Below are positions 13,801-25,104 of a DNA stretch of 64,000 bases, piece after piece. The first letter of the stretch is position 1, and every line of letters begins with the position of its first letter. The stretch is from Theodoxus fluviatilis (lineage: Eukaryota; Mollusca; Gastropoda; Cycloneritida; Neritidae): contig JAWQFJ010001821.1 of assembly GCA_034096865.1 (NCBI GenBank), positions 41,170-105,169 of the forward strand, read 5' to 3'. The notes beneath the pieces are model-generated. The model ran no database searches. It was given only the letters and a program-made list of their open reading frames with translations, and was not told the DNA's origin. Position numbers and translations under genes: made by a program.

Positions 13801-14907
13801 GTCAGGCCTGCCTGAGCCAGACAGCTTGGATTCTTCCTATGAGCTGAAAAAACACCTCGTCAAGCTGATTGGGAATATGTGTTACAAACGCAAGGCAAAC
13901 CAGAATTTTGTAAGTTTGATATGTCATTTTAGCATTGCTTTATGAAGGGGGAAAAATATATAAATTTGTGTGTTGCTTTATGATATGTAATTTTTGGTTT
14001 TAATGAAATCAAGATTCTGCAAGTTTGGATTTCTTTGTGGCTTGAAACTGTTTCCAGAGTGGTCATTTCTACTGAATTAATTATGGTTACAAACCTTTTA
14101 GTAGTTAGTTTTTTTTGGGGGGGTTGATGAAGGGCAAGTTTTCTGAGTAAATATCTAGCATTCCCACTGACCAGAAAATGCTGAACAACAGAATGTATGT
14201 GTACATGATCTGGTGTAAAATACATTGTGATAAATGGGTGGGATTCCATGAATGTTTTCAGTGGTAAAGCATGTAGCAAACCATGTAGTCATTACTGACA
14301 TTGTAACACCTTTTCAGGTGCAAGCACATGATGGCATTCCTCTCCTGCTGGACCTGACCAACTTTGATGTGAAAAATCCATGTATCCTTGGAAGAAATAG
14401 AAATAGATTCTGATTTATTCTTATGGAGGATCGATAGTGTAAACATGATGAACAGCTCCTTTTAAGACAATTATTTGTTTTTAGCACATCATAAACATTG
14501 AACCAACACTCTCACAGTCACACAGAGGGGAAGATGCATCATAGATGTTCACCTTATACATTCATACTCATTCACTCAATCATCTGGATTCTATGGAGGA
14601 GTACCACTGTTGCAGATTCTGGCCCACTTGTAAATCAACTTTCAAATCTGAGTCAGAAACCTTACCATTGCTGCTGAAATGCTTTATGATGGTGGTGTTT
14701 CATTTGAAAGGATGCGGGCTGGGCAGGTAGATTTTATTAGATGCATTCAACTGTCCTGTAGTAGAGATGTAACTTTTTTCATTTTTATGATTTCCAATTG
14801 TTTATTAAGATGATAGGATTTTGACCATTAGAATAGCTGGCTGAGAGGAGAATGTTGTCTTCTTACTAGGACCTAAGGATATGCTGGAAGAACTAATGAA
14901 TGAGGTC

Positions 14908-14956
<49 letters not shown>

Positions 14957-15208
14957 ATGTGTTTGAAGGTGCTAAATTATTACTCTACCAGGCAGTGTTT
15001 ATTCAGTCCTTAACAGCTGGCAGACTTGAGGGAGTGGGTGGTGTTTGCTGTTCGAAACCTGTGTGAAGACAACAGTGAGATCCAAGCCTTAGTGAGGAAT
15101 GCCTCGCTGCAGTCGTTGACTCCGGAGGCAGTGGAATACCTGAGGATGCAGGGACTGGAAGGAGAGGTGAAAGGGGGCAAAGTCACCATCAAGTCCATCA
15201 GCAAATAG
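7828..15208 (+). CDS. ATXN10: Ataxin-10
   Basis: Ataxin-10 is a cytoplasmic armadillo-like protein implicated in cytokinesis, cilia and neuron survival. Exons are 7828-7964, 8517-8873, 9500-9682, 10826-10903, 11961-12117, 12577-12682, 13752-13909, 14318-14381 and 15024-15208. Every junction is GT-AG with matching phase, giving 474 aa against 475 in human. The C-terminal ataxin-10 domain (about residues 365-460) includes KKHLVKLIGNMCYK, DGIPLLLDLTN and REWVVFAVRNLCEDN. Exon 1 (from MSDLECTP) was chosen because its phase-2 end joins exactly to LEHGPYLVEKLG. The exon 2 donor is the CAG|GTTGGT after FSGKF; the earlier GTAAAT would break the frame. Exon 4 uses AA|GTCAGT. Reading through that donor meets a stop within five codons, so a short isoform is possible. 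Confidence 0.95.
11046..11233. repeat. Palindromic MITE made of nested hairpins
   Basis: The ends are inverted copies of a unit close to GCTTGTTCACGAGGCGCAGC. An inner inverted pair around ACGGCTTGTTCAG repeats the theme, so the segment can fold as a hairpin within a hairpin. The octamer AGCGCTGC recurs many times. It lies in ATXN10 intron 4. A related half-copy is at about 23051-23165. Confidence 0.75.
14908..14954 (+). repeat. (GT)n microsatellite
   Basis: A pure GT dinucleotide array in the last intron of ATXN10, about 70 bp before the last exon. Confidence 0.95.
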
Positions 15209-16097
15209 TGTTCTTTCTTTTCCAGCCTTTTCTTCCTCTACCCAGCTTCCTCCAAAATTCTAGTTCAGCAAGTCACACTAGCTTATGGGAAGCGTAGAGT
15301 GAAAGGCCATCTTTATCTCAACACTACCTCCTTCAAGCTATAGTGAATGCACAAGGTATTGTCACAGCTTCAATGGAGAAACTGTTCTTGCGTTGAGACT
15401 GCCAGTTGAATGGGAGTCACTTCTCTCAAGGACAGCTTGCCCTCAAAGAGTGTGAAGTAGCTTCCTGGACTGTCACAATCACACCCAGGCTGCACCCCCT
15501 GTGGGTTGGGGGTAAGAATAGACTGGCCACGTCTCCCTATGCAATTTGAATACGGCAAATAACTAGGGAAAATATGGCTTAATTTGCTTATACTGACGAG
15601 TCTTGTTTGTTGTTAATGGCCTTGCATAGCCTACTGTCATTTAAACTTGCATGCATTTGTCCGAGCCCTGCTTTACAGTTAGTGAGGGTTGAAGACATCC
15701 TAAGCAGCTCTGGGATGCTGTTCCAAGACCATGAGACCATGAACCTATGAAGCAGGATAACCAGGGGCCATAGTCATGCAGATGCCTCTTTGGAAGTGAA
15801 CAGGCTTTGTGTGGAGGATCGCTGGCCCCTTGTTGGTTTGTACTCCTGCAGCCATAACAACAAATACCCAGAGTGCCATACAATATTTTAAAGTCATGAT
15901 TCCATGAAACATTGAAACTTGTATACCAATTTGAACCTTTGAAACTTGGAAAAATACAGGAAAGTAATTATGTCTACAAGGATGTTGTTCCCCCCGTGTA
16001 TTCAAACGGCCCAACATTTTAACCTTTGGTTATTGGGTTGTGTAATCAGTACTTCTCTGATGCTGAATGTATGGTCCCTGTAAGGGAATTAATTGCA

Positions 16098-16103
16098 AAT
16101 AAA
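16098..16103 (+). terminator. Candidate polyadenylation signal of ATXN10
   Basis: An AATAAA hexamer about 890 bp after the ATXN10 stop codon. It is a plausible 3' end, but other hexamers could be used. Confidence 0.4.
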
Positions 16104-17195
16104 TTAGAGAAAAGCAATTGCCAATCTGTGTTGACATTTTTTATTGACATTCAAGTGTATGGTGTATATTCCATGCACACCTTCCACATTCTATCAAAGA
16201 CATGTTTTACAATTTTCTCCTTGAAAATCAAGTCTACCAAAGGTGCAGTTCTGAACTTAGACAATGACATCAAAGTTGGGCATAGAAAAGTTATCTCCAT
16301 GCTTACAGATGTGATTATACAAAGTATTTCAGTCTGAGAATGACAGGTGGAAAAAAACTGTCCAGTAATCAAGATCTTGAAGCAAGACTAGACTGCAGAT
16401 GACAGAAGCAAAAAAGATAAAACAAGTGCTGAAAGAGAAGAGGACCAATTTATGCATGGCTAGAATGTGGTGGGAGGCCAGGTGTAAAGGAAGTGAAGAA
16501 ATAGAGGATTCTGTGTTTATGCAAGGCAGAGCATGGTAGACAAAGGGCATGCATGTGTACTAAGTGGGACACAAAGCCCAAGAACAAGGCATAGCATCCA
16601 GCCACTAAACTATCACAAGATGCTTATTACCCAGTTTGAACTTTAGTTGTAGTGATCATCTTGATACTAGGTCACTATGAAAATAATTAAATCATCAAAT
16701 CTACACATCAAAACTTATTTAAATTAATATCTAATGCTATTAAGTGTGAATGCATCCCTTTTTTTAGTCTTTGAAAAAAAATCCACTCTGCTTTCATTGA
16801 TATACATGTGTAAACCTTCCTCACACTAGACTATGGGCAACTGCATTCTATGGAGAGAGAATAATTAACCTCCATGGTTGCATGAAATTGAGATGCACAA
16901 ACTCTTCTCTCATCTTAGAGCATGTGCAGGAGCATGTTATCAGAAAACACCATTCTGTGATCACCATTCCATATCTTTGATGAAAACACACCATTAAAAA
17001 GTTAAGGAGCAAAGGTAAATTCATTGTGAGCAATCTTTTGCATTCATTTAAAGGACAACACAAAGAAACAAGAATATGCATTTATTTGGTTGATGTATTA
17101 AGAGTTTGAAATTTGTGATAAGCATGCATGCTCTCCTGAAGGCAAGTAACATACAATTGCATTGGAAATGCTCAAGCATTGAAGCAAGTGTGCAA

Positions 17196-17302
17196 TTTCT
17201 ATTAGGTGCATTGGAAATACAGTTCGAACAGTTGTGATATTGGAGCAGTTTCTATTAGGTGCATTGGAAATACATTTCAAACAGTTGTGATATTGGAGCA
17301 CT
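17196..17302 (+). repeat. 53-bp tandem duplication
   Basis: Two copies in tandem of a 53-bp unit beginning TTTCTATTAGGTGCATTGG, with a few substitutions between them. Confidence 0.8.
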
Positions 17303-18924
17303 GATCACTGCAAATGCCATGAGAAGCCACAGGGAATATGCCAGACTCTCAACAACATGTGGAAGGATTCTCTCAACAAAGTAAGTCACCCATGCATGTT
17401 GGACTTGGTCAATTCAATATCCTTGTCATGCATAAGGTGCAAACACAGCCAATAATACAAATACAAATAAATGAGTATTCAAGACAATCAGGCACTCCAA
17501 GTAATACACTCCAACACAAAAATTGTTGATACTGGAAATGTCGCCCACAAACTCCCCGTGCTGTGAAAATGAGACGGTCATGGTCAACATCTATTGAAAT
17601 CATCCTCATCCTCTTTCCCCTGATAGGCATAATACTTCAAGCATCAGTTTCTCTAAACCATGCTTTGCATCACTCATCACTCACAAAGGCACCACACATC
17701 AATGCTTTCATTTGAATCTGAGCATGGGAAGATGCTTTGCTCTCTGCGAGACAATTCCCTACACACAAGGAGATCACAACACATTCAAACCCCTTCAAGA
17801 CTCACTGTTGTACAACATGGCCCCATAGCAAATTCAATCAGGCTGGACTGCAAGATAAGTAACCAGATGAGAGCCTGATTTCTGAGTAAGCCATCCTTCG
17901 GAGTCCTCACATGTAGCTGCAGGCATCAAGGTTGCTCTAAAAAGCAGAAAAACCCACAGAGGGCATAACCCAGAAGATAAAGGTTATGGCATGGTTTCAT
18001 ATAGTGACTTATCACCCATGTGTGGATCTCAAACTGTGTTCCACTTAATCCTTGATCGCTGGACTGCTTGACAAAAAATGCAGTGGCAGACATAAAAGCC
18101 ACACACACACACACCAGCAGACCAACTCCACTCCCTGGGAAGTATTCCAACTCCATGCTGATGCATGGCCACATATAAGGGTTAATCACACTACAGAGTG
18201 ACATCCTTGCCCTCACAAGTACCAACATTTAGTCCTAGTTGGGAAGAAGCAGTGACTTTGCTGCCCACTGAAGACACACTCAAATGTCTCAGACTGCTCC
18301 TAGCCTGCAAAGAAAGTGCAGCCATCTTATCTGAGTATTAAAAACAACAAAACCTCACAAAACAAAAACAACCCCCCTCCCCCCAAAAAAACCTGGAGAA
18401 TTTACCTAATCTGACATAGAGCATATCTTTCACAAGTTGTGGTCATTTCACTCCAGCAACTTGAGATACATGAGATGCAGAATTTAGGATGGTGCAAAGT
18501 ATATGATCAACATGAAAGTCTATTTTCCTGCTTCTCTATTTGGTTCTGATAATAAATTGTTCTCAGATCCAACAGTTAAAGCTGTTGAGCCAAAAGAAGA
18601 ATGCAAACTCACAAAAGCATACTGAGCAGTTCTTCCTGCCATCAAATGATGAATGGTTCAGTAGAAAATCAACTGTTCCATTCAGTTCTTTTGTTGATCA
18701 GTCTCTGTATGCAACATGTTATTTGTTGCAATTCAAACATGTTTAACATATTGCAGTCATATCTAGTCAACACCAGCATGGCTTGTCAGGAAATTTAATT
18801 TCACCTATAACTTTTAAGGACAGCTACTTTTGAACAAAGCAACACCTATTTACACAAACTCTTTTACAATTTTTACAATCCAGCTTTTTAATACCCATGA
18901 ACTAGTGGAAGACAAAGAGTTAAG

Positions 18925-18935
18925 CCCCCCCCCCC

Positions 18936-18966
<31 letters not shown>
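18925..18966 (+). repeat. C-run followed by A-run
   Basis: About 12 C followed by about 30 A, a low-complexity tract. Confidence 0.85.
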
Positions 18967-18968
<2 letters not shown>

Positions 18969-19559
18969 GGATAAGGTTACCATAACCGTAACTTTTCCCC
19001 CCTAATATTCATGTAGGTTTTCAAAAAGAAAAAATCTTGGTAAGCTTAGGATTTCTGAAGTCACACCACTTCCTCCTCGTGTCAGGTGTAACAAATTTCC
19101 ATCAAATAAAAAAGCACTTTCGTAACACTTGATATAGGAATACAGGTTCAAATTTTGGATTTCATGTCTTGTAGCCAATATATATTTTTAATTTGTAAGC
19201 ATTGTTAACTGTTATTGAGTATAATCAAGTAATAATAAAGAAACACATCAACAGTCATTACATATACATGAACAAGTAGTCATAACAATAAATTGACCAA
19301 TACTGTAGTGTACATCGATGTAGCCCATCTCTTCCAACCAGCCACAAAGAGTCTTTGTAAGGAATAAGATTACTGCTACTTTGTCTTGGCTAATCACTGA
19401 GATTTCTCTTTTAAGTCATTCACCCTCCATCACCCAAGAGCAACACATAATGGTCATAGAATAATGATAAATGTTGCAAATGTCACCTGTTAAATTCTGC
19501 ACATGAATGGTGCCATCTCATCAAGGGTAAAGAAAGTGGAATGACAAGGGCATCATACA

Positions 19560-20386
19560 AACAAGAAGGGCAAAGCCCATACGACTCACATGCTTGACCT
19601 TGACCTTTATATGACCTTGACCTTCAGGTGACCTTCAAGGTCAAGGTCAAACAACTAAACCTACCAATGACATCATACACAAAGAAATGCTTTACACATT
19701 TTTCCTACCAAAATACATGTGACCTTGACACAAAGCTGTTAATTCAAGACATAGGAAGCACAATGGTGCTTATTGGCACTTTCTACCATGAGATATAGTC
19801 ACTTTTAGTGGTTCACTACCCCATTTTGGTCACATTTCATAAGGGTCAAAGTGACCTTGACCTTGATGATATGTGAACAAATGTGTCTCATGATGAAAGT
19901 ATAACATGTGCCCCACATAATTATTAAGTTTGAAACAGTTATCTTCCATAGTTCACGGTCAAGGTCACTTCAAAATATGTATACAATCCAACTTTGAAGA
20001 GCTCCTGTGACCTTGACCTTGAAGCAAGGTCAACTAAACTGGTATCAAAAGATAGGGCTTGCTTTGACCTATATACCACTTGTAGCTAAGGTTGCCATTC
20101 TCAATAACGTGGGAGAAAATTGGGAAAATGTGAAAAATGACTGTTTTTCAGACCACATTTATGGCTCCTGTGACCTTGACCTTGAAGCAAGGTCAAGTCA
20201 CTATGTATGTTTTTTAAGGCCTTGTCATCATACACCATCATGCCACATTTGGTGTTGATAGACTTAATAGTCTCCGAGAAAAATCCAACGTGTAAGTTTT
20301 TTACGCCCGGACGCCCGGACGGACGGACGGACGGACGAAACGGCTCAGTACATAGACTCACTTTTGCTTCGCATGTGAGTCAAAAA
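19560..20386 (+). repeat. AGGTCA-rich interspersed repeat, copy 1
   Basis: The element begins with ACAAGAAGGGCAAAGCCC and ends with GCATGTGAGTCAAAAA. It has a short inverted end pair, GACTCACATGC and GCATGTGAGTC. I count about 18 AGGTCA/TGACCT half-sites, many as TCAAGGTCA or TGACCTTGACCT, and a GGAC-repeat tract near the 3' end. Copy 2 is at 27711-29174. It is a mobile or amplified repeat of unknown class. Confidence 0.8.
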
Positions 20387-22230
20387 TGGGAGAGGCCACA
20401 CACATTTTCGAATTAGGAAGTTCTTTGGAGGCCTGTTGAAAGCTAAAGATATTGCACAGCTCCTAGGAAATGTTTGAAAAGCAGCTCCCTGGGAAACGCA
20501 CTGGTAGCAGAATTCTTTGATGTGATGCAACTGAAAAAAGTTTGGTTTAAAAAAGTTTAGTTTAAAAAAGCCGTACATAGCTTGCTACCAGGATGACATA
20601 AGTACATTGTCAAAATCCTGTTTACTTTGATCTTATTCAGGTATATATCGGAGTGGACATATCAGTTTAACCCACTAATTACATCCATACAGAAGAAATG
20701 CTTGATCAATATACAAGGTGAATGCAAGGTGGACAATGTCCCTCAGAAAAATGAGCAGAATGAAGTGGAATCTGCAAAAATTGTCCAGGTACCCTTCAGG
20801 AGATAAACATTAAAGCTACAATAGATTGAAAATTATGTCATTGCACGTAGCACAGAACATAAATACATGATGTTACAATTCATACAACTACAATTTCTTC
20901 ACAATAAATACATTATATCAAGTGCCTATTTTTGACCTATATTATTGAAATATGCACATACTCTTTGCTCTTTTTGTGGGAAAGCAAACAGTGCATCTTT
21001 CACATGTGAATAAGTTCTTCCTGTAAAGCATTCTAATCCAAATTTATCAGCACTAGAGCCTTGCATCAAAGTTGTATGGATGCCCAATTGTGTTTAAAAA
21101 GCCTCACACAAATTTACATTTCTATTGCCACTGCCCATATTCCTGAACAAAAATTCCACAGAAATCATTTTAATAGGGAGTCAAAATCACTTGCCCTGGG
21201 CTGATATGCAATTATATCAACAACTCCTTCTTTGAGAAACACTGAGCACAGCACTGTAGGAATGAGTCAAAAATAAATCAGAAATTTGAGACCAGTTTAG
21301 ATTATATAAGTTGCTTTGGCTTTTACTCCCTCATTAAAAACGTCAAGTTGACATGCCTCCATGCATCTGAATGCTACATACTTGATTGGCAGCTTTCTCT
21401 CCATAACCCAACATTCAAACTGCACTAGCAATAAGCAGAAAAAAACATTTCATAGTGGTGTCATTGTGGGATAAAAAAGAGAAATAAATCAATAATACCC
21501 AGTCTTGATCCAGCATGCTTTCCTTAACTTAATAACTTACAAAATGTAACAAATTAATTTATAATTCACTACTTACAAGGTGAATGTATAATACTTAACA
21601 ATTCTGTCAAAATAAGATGGGGGGAAAAGTAAATCAAATGGCAACTTTGCAAAAATATGCAAATTATTAGCAGTGACAAATGTTGCACAATAAACAGTCC
21701 CTCTCAAACTTTACAGGAACACTCTAGCACTATTCTATCACACAGATTCATCAAGCCTATCAAGAATGATACTTAAAATCACAGCACACTGCTTCAGCCA
21801 AGACAAAAGCAAGGACTAGATTTACAATAAATAACTACATTGTTTTCAGGGCAAATTCATGAAATCTACTAATACCAGAGTGGAATCTACAAGGGTGAAA
21901 GACAAAACTGACCATGTATCCCCTGCCCCTCTAATAGCAGTTTAGGAGTTCTATTGTGGAGGGTTTACACTAAATATATAAAGCAAACGAGTGTGCAAAC
22001 AACTGCTTAATCAACTTGGATGTGATATTTTTTTTTGCATTGATGTTAGGAAATTTTCTGTAAGAAACTATTCCATAACATTTTACTTCTGCTGTGATTT
22101 TGTGAGTGAAAACAAGTTTTGTAAGGAAAGAATTCCACTGGATTCTACTCAAGTTGTAAGTTTGAACACTTCTAAAGTTTGCTTCTTCTAAGCAATCTTG
22201 CCTGGACCAGACCTGCAAAGCTTACTGGTA

Positions 22231-23654
22231 CAGTGGGACCTGCGAATAGCGACCCTCTAAATAGCGACTACCCTCGCAATAGCGGCTGGTCAGAGCCGGC
22301 ACGGATCGATTTCTTAAGAAAATTACCTCTAAATAGCGACTAACCTCGCTATTGCGAATAACGACCCCCCCTTGCCGGTCCCGATCGCTGTTTTTACTTG
22401 CGAATAGCGACTCTCTCTTCCCTGGGGCGGCATTTCGTGAAGTGTCTGCACCACACGGCCGTTCCCAGAGGTCGGTTTAGTTGAGCCGCGCTGACATGTA
22501 TACAATGCTGGGGTCAGAAGTGGGTCAGGCAATCTAAAAATAACCTTTGCAGCCGATGAGCCTGCTTCAGTGTTTTTTGCCTCATGCCATTCATCCCCCA
22601 CAAAATGGCTACAAAGAGGAAAGCACTAACGCTGGAACAGCGGATGGAGGTCTTGAAAAAAATAGACAATGGTATGACCCTACAGGATGTGGCCAAACAC
22701 TTCGATGTTGGTTTGACACAAATCAAATCAGTAAAGAGAAAACGAGAAGAGTTAAAACAGCGATGGGAAGATGGAGGCCGAGCGGACCAGAAGCACACAA
22801 AACGACGAAAGACAAATCTCGAGGGTCTCAACGCCGATATGTGGCAATGGTTTTGTGAACAGCGATCGCGAAACCTTCCGATTTCTGGGAAACTAATCCA
22901 GGTAGGCAAACCTTGTCCATTTTTGAATTTGCTGTTGAAAATTATACATTGCATTGATTGAGAGAGAATTTACAATCAGAACAACGAGTTCTGAGAGCAC
23001 TCGATGTAGGCATACCCTTTCGCATCTGGGAAATTTTGCCTGTCAGTTTTTAAGGCTTGTTCAGGAGGCGCAGCGCTGCGAAGCGCTGCACAGCGCTGCT
23101 TGTGATTCACTCCTGAACAGCAATTTTGGGGCGTGATTCACTCAGCGCTGAGCAGCGCTGAGCATCCTCGATCCGAGGTGATTCAGACGATTTTTAAAAT
23201 GGCGTCTTCGATCTTTGTTGCCCTAGCTGTTAGGTTTCTCATGTCTTTTATTTTCTATCTACACATGTGCATGTGTGTGTGCTTTGAAATGTGTTCTTGA
23301 TCATGATTAGACTTATAGAAAAATCCAAAGCCAATCACAAGAACATCAGTGACTACATGTACATGTACATGTACATGCAGATCTCCTTAGTTTAGTCAAA
23401 ACTAGCCAAATTAATCCTCATTTTAACTTGAAGTGTGTACAATAAAATATTGAATGCCTTTAAACATTGTTTTGTTGCCCTTGCTGTTTGTTTTCTCATG
23501 TCTTTTATTTTCTATCTACACATGTGCATGTGTGTGAGCTTTGAAATGTGTTTTTGATCATGATTATGGTTGAACCTCCAAATAACACCCTACCTCGAAA
23601 TAGCACCCCTTTTGGTTTGGTCCCAAGAGGGGTCGCTATTCGCAGGTTCCACTG
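22231..23654 (+). mobile_element. pogo/Tigger-like DNA transposon, internally deleted
   Basis: The terminal inverted repeats are about 24 bp, starting CAGTGGGACCTGCGAATAGC at the left and CAGTGGAACCTGCGAATAGC in reverse at the right. TA lies on each side (22229-22230 and 23655-23656), the target duplication of Tc1/mariner/pogo elements. A subterminal motif close to AAATAGCGAC recurs near both ends. The only clear coding region is a CENP-B-type DNA-binding N-terminus, and no DDE catalytic domain is visible. An internal direct repeat of about 100 bp (about 23212-23310 and 23466-23566) and a fragment of the GCGCTGC palindromic repeat (about 23051-23165) are also present. Confidence 0.85.
22584..22961 (+). 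CDS. CENP-B/Tigger-type DNA-binding protein fragment
   Basis: A 125-aa frame starting MATKRKALTLEQRMEVLKK. Residues 1-55 match the psq-type helix-turn-helix of CENP-B and Tigger transposases (LTLEQRMEVLKKIDNG, then LQDVAKHFDVGLTQIKSV). The part after about 70 (LNADMWQWFCEQRSRNLPISG) matches the start of the CENPB-type second helix-turn-helix domain. The frame then runs into non-matching sequence after LIQ, at a GTAGGC that could be a splice donor or a deletion point. The catalytic domain is absent, so the product could bind DNA but not transpose. Confidence 0.65.
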   Translation: MPFIPHKMATKRKALTLEQRMEVLKKIDNGMTLQDVAKHFDVGLTQIKSVKRKREELKQRWEDGGRADQKHTKRRKTNLEGLNADMWQWFCEQRSRNLPISGKLIQVGKPCPFLNLLLKIIHCID

Positions 23655-24540
23655 TAATTAAAACAAATCAATCATGACTGCTTGACTCTATCAGGGAATT
23701 GTTAAATGCACTTGATCACAAAGCAAATTCACTCAAATTGAAGTGCAAAGGATAAAAAGTCTCCTGCAAAATCTGTGATGGAATCTTCAGTGGCAAACCT
23801 TATCACTGCCTTGTCTCAGTCCTTTTAGTGTAAAAGGCAAGCTCCAAAGGCACATTACCATGTAAAGTGCTCAAGTTTCAAAATTCAAACATAATCAGCT
23901 GAATTGAACTAACCACTGAAATATCAGTCTGAACATGTGCAGTCACAGTTCTAAGCATATACTGTGCATTAAATATTGGTGCTCCTGAAGCAACAATTTT
24001 ACATTAAAAATACAACATAAATAACACTATAGAACAAAACAATTCGTGTTTGGTTGAAATTCAAGAACACATAACAGTCATACTTCCCCATTTTTCAAAA
24101 GAATTTACAAGGTGAATTAACACACTTAATTTTAGTATTCTGGAGATACAGACAATAATAGAAAAAAAAATCCTCTGAAATTCAATAGGTTGTGTGAGTG
24201 GTGGCGTAGAACACTTTGTGAGCACTGTGAGCAACTATGGTTAAAGTCTCAAAGTGTCATAATTTAAATATCACTATCAACAAGTGTATGCAACAGCACA
24301 CACCACACACAAATAAAGAAATCATCAAAGCTTCTCACTCAAAGATCAAAGCTTGATACTCACTCAACACTAAATGACACGCAACTGCTCAACATACTCA
24401 TAAAAAATTCAAGCCAGGCTCCACCTCAGGTGTTCACACTGAGAATCCACAAACACAGAATACAAACAAATGCAGAAATGGAATGGCCTTCATATCTCTC
24501 ACCCACTCGATCCATCTCACACCTTCATCTGGTCTCAACT

Positions 24541-25022
24541 CTACACTCCAGCAGTGTTGATTTCTTCCTCCTCCTCAGTGAAGCTGCCGTTGAGCAGTTC
24601 AGAACCAGCCACCCCAGCAGCAATGGCATTGCCCACGAAGCTTCCCTTCTTGTTGAGGAGCACAGAGTCCTCCCCAAGCAGCCCACACAGCTCCTTCAGT
24701 CGCTGGTGCATCTTGGGCACTCCAGTCAGCTGTGCCTCCAACTTCTGCTTCTCTTCATTGAGTGACAGCCTGGCTGTGGTGTCCAGCTCCTCCAGACGCC
24801 AGCCACCCTCCCCGTCAAACTGCAGCAGGTGCGTGTGGAACTTCCTGCATGAGGAGAGGATCAAGAGTCATTAACATCCACATTGTGGTCATCATCATCA
24901 TCATCATCATCATCATCAGTACCACCACCACCACCACCACCACCACCACCACCACCATCACCACCACCACCACCACCACCACCACCACCACCATCACCAC
25001 CACCACCACCACCACCACCACC

Positions 25023-25104
<82 letters not shown>

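Larger units (their letters stand above)
15209..24540. other. Convergent 3' region between ATXN10 and ABCD
   Basis: No coding exon of a cellular gene was found here. The left part is the ATXN10 3' UTR; the right part should hold the ABCD 3' UTR on the minus strand. The interval also contains the repeats annotated separately: a 53-bp duplication, the AGGTCA-rich element and the Tigger-like transposon. The remainder is AT-rich sequence without features I can support. Confidence 0.6.

Noticed and set aside
20007..20416. Short frames on both strands in the AGGTCA-rich repeat
   Set aside because: They recur with each repeat copy, are shifted between copies and have no protein motif.
22514..22954. 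146-aa minus-strand frame
   Set aside because: Antisense shadow of the CENP-B-type ORF, with no motif of its own.
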